Below are positions 1 to 4,950 of a DNA stretch of 5,562 nucleotides, piece after piece. The DNA lies in contig JAEZKH010000034.1 in the NCBI GenBank assembly GCA_023415515.1, positions 1 through 5,562 of the forward strand. The letters are read 5' to 3'. A model generated the notes under the pieces. That model saw only the letters and a list, made by a program, of their open reading frames with translations. It ran no database searches and was not told where the DNA came from. The stretch is from Actinomycetes bacterium (GTDB taxonomy: Bacteria; Actinomycetota; Actinomycetes; Mycobacteriales; Mycobacteriaceae). Each line of letters begins with the position of its first letter. The first letter of the stretch is position 1. The translations under genes were made by a program, and so were the position numbers.

Positions 1-18
1 CCCCGGCCCCCCCCCCCC
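1..18. repeat. C-rich low-complexity run at window edge
   Basis: The first 18 bases are four C, two G, then twelve C in a row. In the coding frame they read Pro-Arg-Pro-Pro-Pro-Pro. A 12-C homopolymer is prone to length errors, and its position exactly at the edge suggests a contig end or a poorly resolved stretch, though a real proline linker is possible. Confidence 0.6.
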
Positions 19-396
19 GACGGCGCGCTGTACCGGGTCGCCGACGCCTACCACTCGTGGATGCTGGCCAATCCCCGCCACGGCGCCGACATGGTGCGCC
101 AACTGCTGGCCGCCGAGCTCGGCGATGCCCTGCGCGACACCGCCCGCGAACACGGCATCATGGGCGTGCCAGGTGGATGGCAGACGCTGCTGACACCCGA
201 CTCGCCGCTGCGGACGCTGGAGCAGACCGAGTTGGAGGCCGTCGGCGTCGAGCCGCCCGAGCATCTCGACATGGAGCGGCTGCGCAGCCCGGAACGGGCG
301 TCCCGCCGCGTCGCAAACCCCGGTATGCGCTGGTTGCAGGCATGGCGTTGCAGGCGGGCCTGCGCGGCTTCGACCCGAACCGCCGACACCACCTGA
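1..396 (+). CDS. C-terminal part of an unidentified protein (5' end outside window)
   Basis: Frame 1 is open from the window edge to TGA at 394-396, giving about 131 residues. Third codon positions are almost all G or C over the first 100 codons, the signature of a real coding frame in this genome. Visible features are a Pro run (from the C-rich edge), a stretch reading YRVADAYHSWMLANPRHGAD, a glycine-rich turn EHGIMGVPGGW, and an Arg/Trp-rich, amphipathic-looking tail (MRWLQAWRCRRACAAS). I see no transmembrane segment and no motif that fixes a family; the N-terminal domain is missing. The next gene starts 68 bp downstream on the same strand, so co-transcription with the acyl-CoA synthetase is possible. 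The last ~17 residues (two Cys, many Arg/Thr) look less natural than the rest, so an indel near 330-345 cannot be excluded. I assign no function. Confidence 0.7.
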   Translation, partial: PRPPPPDGALYRVADAYHSWMLANPRHGADMVRQLLAAELGDALRDTAREHGIMGVPGGWQTLLTPDSPLRTLEQTELEAVGVEPPEHLDMERLRSPERASRRVANPGMRWLQAWRCRRACAASTRTADTT

Positions 397-464
397 GCGG
401 CGCACTACCATCGCGCCCCCCGGGCGGCGGCGCGCGCGGCGCCGACTCCGCAAGGGGGAACCCG
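397..464. other. GC-rich intergenic gap upstream of fadD-type gene
   Basis: This 68-bp spacer is extremely G/C rich, with several short self-complementary stretches around 413-441 (for example GCGCC facing GGCGC). A TACCAT at 406-411 fits the loose mycobacterial -10 pattern TANNNT, but I see no convincing -35, so I do not call a promoter. The segment could equally be an intra-operon spacer. Confidence 0.4.
452..458 (+). promoter_or_regulatory. Ribosome binding site fixing the fadD start
   Basis: AAGGGGG lies six bases before the ATG at 465. This favours 465 over the in-frame ATG at 477 and argues against any start further upstream in the same frame, which stays open back to about 57. Confidence 0.75.
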
Positions 465-2096
465 ATGGACAGCACGATGCAGGACGTGCCGCTGACGATC
501 GCGAGCATCATGCGACACGCATGCGCGCTCCACGGTGACCGCACGGTGACGACCGCGACGGGTGACGGATACCGGCACACGACAATTGCCGAGATAGGGC
601 AGCAGGCCGGCCGACTGGCGAACGCGTTGCGCCGTATCGGGATCACGGGCGATCAGCGGGTTGCCACGTTCATGTGGAACAACGCCGAGCATCTGACGGC
701 ATACCTGGCGATCCCGTCGATGGGAGCCGTGCTGCACACGTTGAACATCCGGCTGTCGGCCGAACAGATCGCCTACATCGCCAACGAGGCCGAGGACCAG
801 GTCGTCATCGCCGACCTATCCCTGGCTGCTCAGTTGGCGGCGGTGCTGCCGCTGCTGAAGACCGTGCACACGGTGATCGCGGTCGGTGCCGGCGACATCG
901 ATGCGCTGTCATCGACCGGCGTCCCGGTCGTGCGTTACGACGACGTGTTGGCCGCCGAGTCCGCCGAGTTCGACTGGCCCGATGTCGACGAAAGGTCCGC
1001 CGCCGCCATGTGCTATACGAGCGGCACCACCGGAAATCCGAAAGGTGTTGTCTACAGCCATCGTTCGAGCTATCTGCATGCGATGATGACGAACACCGCC
1101 AATGCCGTCGGCGTTGGGTTCACCGACAAGGTGCTTCCGATCGTTCCGATGTTTCACGCCAACGCATGGGGGATGCCGTACGGCGCATTGATGGCAGGCG
1201 CCGCGATCGTGATGACCGACCGATTCCTCGACTCGAAATCGCTGATCGACCTGATCGAGACGCAACGACCGACGATCGCCGCGGCCGTTCCGACGATCTG
1301 GAACGACGTGCTGCACTGCTTGGAACAGTCGCCCGCACACGACATCTCGTCGTTACGGCTGGTGACCTGCGGCGGCTCTGCAGTGCCGATGTCGATGATG
1401 AAGGCGTTCGAGGAGCGGCACGGTGTCCAGATCGTGCAGGCGTGGGGGATGACCGAGACGTCGCCGTTGGCGACGATCGCGCGCCCGTTGCCGGATGCCA
1501 CCGGCGAGCAGTATTGGCGGCAGCGCGCCACGCAGGGCCGCGCGGTGTGCGGTGTCGAGGCGAGGATCGTCGACGACGACGGCAACCCGATGCCGCACGA
1601 CAACGAAGCGGTCGGTGAGGTACAGGTTCGCGGCCCGTGGATCACCGGCGCGTACTACGGGGGGCACGACGACTCGAAGTTCGACGACGGCTGGCTGCAC
1701 ACCGGCGACGTCGGCCGCATCGACGAGAACGGGTTCGTCACCCTGACCGACAGGGCCAAGGACGTCATCAAATCCGGCGGCGAGTGGATCTCGTCAGTGG
1801 AACTCGAGAACCACTTGATGGGCCACCCCGCGGTGTCGGAGGCAGCCGTCGTCGCGGTGCCCGACGAGCGCTGGCAGGAGCGGCCGCTGGCGGTCGTCGT
1901 CGTGGCCGAAGGCGCGGAGGTGTGTGCGGCGGATCTGCGAGAGTTCCTCGTCGACAAGGTCGTTCGCTGGTGGCTCCCCGAGCGGTGGGCGTTCACCGAG
2001 GCGGTGCCGCTGACCAGCGTCGGCAAGTTCGACAAGAAAACCATCCGGGCGCTTTACGCCGAGAACGCCTACGAAGTCGTCGAGCACCGCGACTGA
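465..2096 (+). CDS. Acyl-CoA synthetase (FadD-type, AMP-forming)
   Basis: The 543-residue product is a full-length ANL-superfamily adenylating enzyme, usual for bacterial fatty-acyl-CoA ligases. It would convert a carboxylic acid, ATP and CoA to acyl-CoA, AMP and PPi in the cytoplasm, feeding beta-oxidation or lipid assembly. Visible motifs in order: P-loop YTSGTTGNPKG at residues 184-194; WGMTE at 327-331 (the adenine/acyl-adenylate motif, with Trp where many members have Tyr); GWLHTGD at 409-415, with D415 expected to bind the ATP ribose; the hinge TDRAKDVIKSGGEWIS at 428-443; and the C-terminal catalytic lysine K521 in SVGKFDKK. No key residue is missing. The start is set by the AAGGGGG site. 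The substrate and the FadD number cannot be read from sequence; medium- or long-chain fatty acid or sterol side-chain acid is plausible given the nearby thiolase. Its stop is followed after 11 nt by repeat copy 1. Confidence 0.95.
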   Translation: MDSTMQDVPLTIASIMRHACALHGDRTVTTATGDGYRHTTIAEIGQQAGRLANALRRIGITGDQRVATFMWNNAEHLTAYLAIPSMGAVLHTLNIRLSAEQIAYIANEAEDQVVIADLSLAAQLAAVLPLLKTVHTVIAVGAGDIDALSSTGVPVVRYDDVLAAESAEFDWPDVDERSAAAMCYTSGTTGNPKGVVYSHRSSYLHAMMTNTANAVGVGFTDKVLPIVPMFHANAWGMPYGALMAGAAIVMTDRFLDSKSLIDLIETQRPTIAAAVPTIWNDVLHCLEQSPAHDISSLRLVTCGGSAVPMSMMKAFEERHGVQIVQAWGMTETSPLATIARPLPDATGEQYWRQRATQGRAVCGVEARIVDDDGNPMPHDNEAVGEVQVRGPWITGAYYGGHDDSKFDDGWLHTGDVGRIDENGFVTLTDRAKDVIKSGGEWISSVELENHLMGHPAVSEAAVVAVPDERWQERPLAVVVVAEGAEVCAADLREFLVDKVVRWWLPERWAFTEAVPLTSVGKFDKKTIRALYAENAYEVVEHRD

Positions 2097-2186
2097 ATTT
2101 CTTCCCGCGAGCTGGGCCCACACCGAAGGTAGGGGAACGCAAGCGCCCGCGAAAGCCCAGGACAGGGCGGGCGCACGCGTCTGCTC
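2097..2186 (+). repeat. ~90-nt 3'-flanking repeat, copy 1 (after fadD-type gene)
   Basis: The element starts right after the fadD stop. The 35-bp core at 2108-2142 begins CGAGCTGGGCCC and ends GGGGAACGCAA; it is identical, with no mismatch, to the complement of 3186-3220. It is preceded in both copies by a similar C/T-rich lead (TTCTTCCCG here) and followed by a hairpin segment (2143-2174). It ends with GCGTCTGCTC at 2177-2186, which overlaps the end of the broken nuclease gene by two bases. Core to 10-mer spacing is 34 nt here and 33 nt in copy 2. The element sits between convergent genes and would lie in the fadD 3'-UTR. I do not recognise it as a named repeat family. Confidence 0.85.
2143..2174 (+). 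terminator. Hairpin in repeat copy 1, possible terminator
   Basis: GCGCCCGC at 2143-2150 is perfectly complementary to GCGGGCGC at 2167-2174, an 8-bp G/C stem with a 16-nt loop. It lies 46 bp past the fadD stop, between convergent genes. No T-run follows, which is common for mycobacterial candidate terminators, so termination is an inference. Confidence 0.5.
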
Positions 2187-3064
2187 ATCCGGCGAGTTGC
2201 GCACGTTCGAGGTGTGAGTTGATGCGCGCGACGAGGTTGAACGGATGCCGTCGGACGTCGTCCACCACTATCGGCAGCACGGTATAGCCGCACTCCTGGA
2301 AGCGTGCCGTTCTCATTTTGTCGTGTTTGAACGCGATGGGATTGGCGCGCCATTCGGCGCTTTCGTACTCGGCGACCAGCATCGCGTCAGGCCACGCGAA
2401 ATCGACTCGCCAGAGATCACCGCACCGGTCGACGATCTCGTATTGGAGGTCTGGCAATGGCAGTCCACCGTCGATGAAGACCAGCCGGGCTTCGCTTTCC
2501 GTGGGCGATTCGGCGCGGCCATCAGCATGCGCGATCAACTCTCGTACCCTGACGATGCCGCGCGGCCTCTTTGCTCGTGGATGGCTGCACTGATCTCGTC
2601 GCGAGTGCACGTGCCGGACCGTAGCGCTGCGTCAAGGACGGCCAAGATCCGCGGTCGTCGGAGCGTCGCGCAACCTCGACCGCTGTCCATGCCGGGGCCG
2701 TTGCAAGCCGGTTCTGTACTCGAGTCAACGGAGCACCGGTCCGCTGGTGCACCATCAGACCCGCCACTGGTCGCATCCTGACACCGGGATCCAGCACGTG
2801 AATGCGTTCATCCTTCTCAGTGTCGAAGCCATGCAACTCCGCGGCGGTGCCCATACACGCGACCATCCGTTGGCCGGTGATGAGGTCGAGCCCGGCCAAG
2901 CGGGCCAGCAGGTCCGGCGGACTCAGCGCGTACACCCCGCGCCAGACACGAACGATCGCTCCTGTCTTCAAATGGAAGGCGAGCGAACGCTTGGACATCA
3001 CCCGGAGAATTTGTTCTCTGGTCGCCAACCCTCCGTTGGCCTCGAACACGGTGTCGATGAACAC
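2185..3064 (-). pseudogene. Frameshifted AbiEi-like winged-helix / DUF559 nuclease-like fusion
   Basis: Three minus-strand frames together spell one mycobacterial-type protein. From GTG 3064, residues 1-50 (VFEANGGLATREQIL...WRGVYAL) resemble the AbiEi antitoxin N-terminal winged helix. A middle part with ELHGFDTEKDERIHVLDPGV runs to TAPAWTAVEVARR. The frame then breaks near 2662. The next ~33 residues (RRPRILAVLDAALRSGTCTR...) are in a second frame, and near 2560-2566 it breaks again into a third, which reads GIVRVRELIAHADGRAESP, then ESEARL, WRVDFAWPD, VAEYES and PIVVDDVRRHP, typical of DUF559/Vsr-like endonuclease folds. The 880-bp span plus two restored bases gives exactly 294 codons, so two single-base losses explain everything. 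Intact members are thought to be DNA-binding or nuclease-like, but their role is unproven. Either a decayed accessory gene or sequence errors (both sites look like CC read as C). Confidence 0.85.
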
Positions 3065-3120
3065 GTTTCGATGATCATGTCCCTGCGCCCGGCGGCCAAT
3101 ACCCCGCAGGAGATCTGTGG

Positions 3121-3126
3121 ATTATG
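3121..3126 (-). promoter_or_regulatory. Possible -10 element for the broken AbiEi/DUF559 gene
   Basis: On the minus strand this reads CATAAT, one base off the TATAAT consensus and one of few A/T-rich hexamers here. It lies about 57 bases before the GTG start and 16 bases past the end of repeat copy 2. No good -35 is visible, so this is tentative. Confidence 0.3.
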
Positions 3127-3142
3127 GTCCCGTTTCCCCGGC

Positions 3143-3232
3143 GAGCAGACGCTAGGGCCCGTAAAGCCCAGGTGGAGGTGGGCGTTTGCGTTCCCCTACC
3201 TTCGGTGTGGGCCCAGCTCGCCGGGAGAAGTC
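3143..3232 (-). repeat. ~90-nt 3'-flanking repeat, copy 2 (after ltp1-like gene)
   Basis: This is the inverted partner of copy 1, starting directly after the thiolase stop (3233-3235). In the thiolase direction it reads a C/T-rich lead (ACTTCTCCCGG), the 35-bp core at 3220-3186 with no mismatch to copy 1, then a hairpin segment, then GCGTCTGCTC at 3152-3143. The lead is 12 nt here and 11 nt in copy 1. The segment between core and 10-mer has conserved outer arms (CGCCC and CGGGC) while the middle carries CCTGGGCTTT, the reverse complement of AAAGCCCAGG found in copy 1. The rest of the gap (3065-3142) holds only the candidate -10 for the next minus-strand gene. Confidence 0.85.
3166..3183 (-). 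terminator. Hairpin in repeat copy 2, possible ltp1 terminator
   Basis: On the minus strand GCCCA (3183-3179) pairs with TGGGC (3170-3166) across an 8-nt loop, followed by TTTA. It starts two bases after the core, exactly where GCCCG starts in copy 1, whose partner is CGGGC; the last pair thus differs as G-C versus A-T, keeping pairing. The stem is short, so function is uncertain. Confidence 0.4.
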
Positions 3233-4423
3233 TCAGCGTTCGGCGCGTTGGTAGGCGGTCACCACCGCAGCACCGCCGAGGCCGATGTTGTGCTGCAGCG
3301 CGGCAGTCACATCGTCGACCTGCCGCTTGTCCGCGGTGCCCCGCAGCTGCCACGTCAGCTCAGCGCACTGCGCCAAGCCGGTGGCTCCGAGCGGATGTCC
3401 TTTGGAGATGAGCCCGCCCGACGGGTTGACCACCCAGCGTCCGCCATAGGTCGTTTCGCCGTTGTCGATCAGCTTCGGCGCCTCGCCCTCCCCGCACAGC
3501 CCGAGCGCCTCGTACAGCAGCAACTCGTTGGCGGAAAAGCAGTCGTGCAGTTCGATCACCTGGAAGTCGGCGGGGCCGAGGCCGGACTGGTCGTAAACCT
3601 GCTGCGCTGCTTGCACATTCATGTCGTAGCCGATGACATTGCGCGCGCTGCCGTCAAACGTCGACTCGAAGTCGGTTGTCATCGCCTGCCCGACGATCTC
3701 CACCGCCTGACCCGCAAGGTCATGCTTGTCGACGAACGCCTCGCTGGCCAGAATCGCGGCACCGGAGCCGTCGGACGTCGGCGAGCACTGCAGTTTGGTC
3801 ACCGGATCAGAGATCATCTTCGCTGCGAGGATGTCGTCGAGCGTGTACTCCTCCTGGAACTGTGCATACGGGTTGTTCACCGAATGCTTGTGGTTCTTGT
3901 AGCCGATCTTGGCGAAATGCTCTGCCGTGGTGCCGTATTGGCGCATGTGTTCGCGACCGGCTGCCGCGAACATCCACGGTGCGACCGGAAAGGCGAACTC
4001 GTCGATCTCGGCCAGCGCCTTGATGTGACGGCCCAACGGTGACTCGCGGTCGTCCGCACCGCCCTGCAGCGCGCCGGGCTGCATCTTCTCGAACCCCAGC
4101 GCGATCGCGCAGTCGACGAGGCCACCGCGAATCGTCTGCGCGGCGAGGAACAGCGCCGTCGAACCCGTCGAACAGTTGTTGTTGACATTGGCGATCGGAA
4201 TGCCGGTCAGGCCCAGTTCGTACAGGGCGCGGTTGCCCGACGTCGAGTCCCCCGAGCAGTAGCCGACGAAGCCCTGCTGCACCTCGGAGTAGTCGATACC
4301 CGCGTCCTCGAGGGCTCTGGTGCCCGATTCGCGCGCCATGTCGGGGTAATCCCACCCTTCGCGGCGGCCCGGCTTCTCGAACTTGGTCATCCCGACCCCG
4401 ACGACGAAAACCTTGTTCGGCAT
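3233..4423 (-). CDS. ltp1: Ltp1-like SCP-x thiolase (lipid-transfer protein family)
   Basis: The 396-residue product is a full-length thiolase of the SCP-x/lipid-transfer type and closely resembles, from memory, the mycobacterial protein called Ltp1. Such enzymes cleave or condense 3-ketoacyl-CoA substrates, and several act in sterol or branched-chain lipid catabolism; the precise substrate here is unknown. Nucleophile Cys84 lies in NNNCSTGSTAL. The SCP-x hallmark HDCFS is at 293-297, GGLISKGHPLGATG at 337-350 holds the GHP motif (H343), and the C-terminus has QHNIGLGGA instead of the CxG motif of degradative thiolases, as expected for this subgroup. No separate SCP2 sterol-carrier domain is present. 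The ATG at 4423 is preceded by AAGGGA with 9-nt spacing. It lies 63 bp downstream of the DUF732 gene on the same strand, and its stop is followed by repeat copy 2. Confidence 0.93.
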   Translation of the reverse strand: MPNKVFVVGVGMTKFEKPGRREGWDYPDMARESGTRALEDAGIDYSEVQQGFVGYCSGDSTSGNRALYELGLTGIPIANVNNNCSTGSTALFLAAQTIRGGLVDCAIALGFEKMQPGALQGGADDRESPLGRHIKALAEIDEFAFPVAPWMFAAAGREHMRQYGTTAEHFAKIGYKNHKHSVNNPYAQFQEEYTLDDILAAKMISDPVTKLQCSPTSDGSGAAILASEAFVDKHDLAGQAVEIVGQAMTTDFESTFDGSARNVIGYDMNVQAAQQVYDQSGLGPADFQVIELHDCFSANELLLYEALGLCGEGEAPKLIDNGETTYGGRWVVNPSGGLISKGHPLGATGLAQCAELTWQLRGTADKRQVDDVTAALQHNIGLGGAAVVTAYQRAER

Positions 4424-4432
4424 GTTCTGTAG

Positions 4433-4438
4433 TCCCTT
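4433..4438 (-). promoter_or_regulatory. Ribosome binding site of ltp1-like gene
   Basis: AAGGGA on the minus strand, nine bases before the ATG at 4423, supports this start and the N-terminus MPNKVFVVGVGMTKF. Confidence 0.65.
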
Positions 4439-4464
4439 CGCTGCCCTGCGCTGTGTCGAGGTGA

Positions 4465-4470
4465 AACATA
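4465..4470 (-). promoter_or_regulatory. Possible -10 element for ltp1-like gene
   Basis: The minus strand reads TATGTT, matching TANNNT, about 41 bases before the ATG. I see no clear -35. If real, the thiolase can be transcribed independently of the DUF732 gene; otherwise the 63-bp gap permits read-through. Confidence 0.3.
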
Positions 4471-4486
4471 GCGCGAGGGAAGCGAG

Positions 4487-4828
4487 CTACGGGAGCAGCA
4501 CCGTGTATTCGGGGCAGTAGGTGAAGACCGACTCGACGACGAAGACGGCGGCCTGACGGGTGGTCAGATCGGTGTTGGCCAGGATCTCATCGCCGAGGTC
4601 CAGCGGATCGGCACCGTCGTCGATCGCGTTGCACACGTAGTGGGCGTTCGAGATCGCCGTCGCCGCCGAGTCGTATTCGATGCCCTCGTCGCTGATGTTC
4701 GCCAGGAACACGTCGTCGACCGAGCTGAGTGCGCCCGCGGCGCCCGCGCCTGCTAGCGCGGCAAACCCCAGTCCGGCGGCAGCGACGGCAGTGGCGGCGA
4801 ACCCGGCGGCGCGGTTGGTGGTGACCAT
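4487..4828 (-). CDS. Small secreted DUF732-family protein
   Basis: The 113-residue protein begins with a typical signal peptide: a short polar N-terminus with Arg6, an Ala/Gly-rich hydrophobic stretch to about residue 33, and likely cleavage after AGA33. The mature part matches the DUF732 pattern common in mycobacterial exported proteins: VDDVFLANISDEGIEY, then AATAISNAHYVCNAIDDG, and a C-terminal QAAVFVVESVFTYCPEY. Cys66 and Cys105 are the usual pair and probably form a disulfide outside the cytoplasm. The molecular function of the family is unknown. The ATG at 4828 has a strong AAGGAG site five bases away. Upstream lie a hairpin ending at that site and an 11-bp direct repeat; downstream, 63 bp on, is the thiolase gene. 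The length is normal and nothing is broken. Confidence 0.9.
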   Translation of the reverse strand: MVTTNRAAGFAATAVAAAGLGFAALAGAGAAGALSSVDDVFLANISDEGIEYDSAATAISNAHYVCNAIDDGADPLDLGDEILANTDLTTRQAAVFVVESVFTYCPEYTVLLP

Positions 4829-4833
4829 GGTGA

Positions 4834-4839
4834 CTCCTT
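4834..4839 (-). promoter_or_regulatory. Ribosome binding site of DUF732 gene
   Basis: AAGGAG on the minus strand lies five bases from the ATG at 4828. Its first base is also the last base of the upstream hairpin arm, so folding of the leader could affect access by the ribosome. Confidence 0.8.
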
Positions 4840-4876
4840 GATGTCGGTTCTCCGGCGTCTTGCCGGTGCGACATCA
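4839..4876 (-). promoter_or_regulatory. Predicted 5'-UTR stem-loop next to the DUF732 ribosome binding site
   Basis: In the minus-strand direction TGATGTCG (4876-4869) pairs perfectly with CGACATCA (4846-4839). Inside it CCGGC (4866-4862) pairs with GCCGG (4856-4852) over a 5-nt loop, leaving an asymmetric 2/5-nt internal loop. The nested structure ends on the first base of the AAGGAG site. A terminator for the upstream gene is less likely, because another hairpin abuts that gene's stop and there is no T-run here. Confidence 0.5.
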
Positions 4877-4899
4877 GCCTCTGACGGGGCGCTTGACGG

Positions 4900-4918
4900 A
4901 TTCTTGGCGAATTCTTGG
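4900..4918. promoter_or_regulatory. Direct repeat ATTCTTGG x2 with 11-bp period
   Basis: ATTCTTGG occurs at 4900-4907 and again at 4911-4918; on the minus strand this is CCAAGAAT twice, three bases apart. The period is about one helical turn, as in direct-repeat sites of OmpR/PhoB-type response regulators. It lies 72-90 bp before the DUF732 ATG. This A/T-rich patch stands out from the GC-rich surroundings. Which regulator, if any, binds is unknown. Confidence 0.4.
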
Positions 4919-4920
4919 AA

Positions 4921-4950
4921 GCGATCGCCCAGTCGGGGCACAGGCGTCGC
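4921..4950 (-). terminator. Hairpin abutting the stop of the membrane-protein gene
   Basis: On the minus strand GCGACGCC (4950-4943) starts directly after the TGA and pairs with GGCGATCGC (4929-4921) with a single bulged base and a 13-nt loop. The stem is 8 bp and G/C rich, followed by TTCC rather than a T-run. A factor-independent terminator is the simplest reading. Confidence 0.45.

Noticed and set aside
57..464. N-terminal extension of the acyl-CoA synthetase in the same open frame
   Set aside because: It overlaps a frame with much stronger coding bias, its translation is Arg/Ala-rich with no domain, and a good ribosome binding site marks ATG 465.
2522..2660. Natural C-terminus of the AbiEi-like protein read straight on in its first frame
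   Set aside because: After residue ~134 the first frame becomes shadow-like, while adjacent frames continue the expected homologous sequence up to the DUF559 domain.
2245..2781. Plus-strand open frame (178 codons) opposite the broken nuclease-like gene
   Set aside because: Its composition is that of a shadow, while the minus strand reads recognisable domains in three consecutive frames.
2108..3220. Insertion sequence with terminal inverted repeats
   Set aside because: There is no transposase or target duplication, and each repeat's position is tied to the stop codon of a neighbouring gene rather than to the ends of the enclosed gene.
3075..3353. Small minus-strand open frame crossing the end of the thiolase gene and repeat copy 2
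   Set aside because: It is out of frame with the thiolase, Arg/Pro-rich and lacks a ribosome binding site; the repeat is better seen as non-coding.
2747..4042. Long plus-strand open frame (431 codons) opposite the thiolase
   Set aside because: It is a high-GC antisense shadow: it runs through the repeat, has no family features, and faces a clear thiolase with all active-site motifs.
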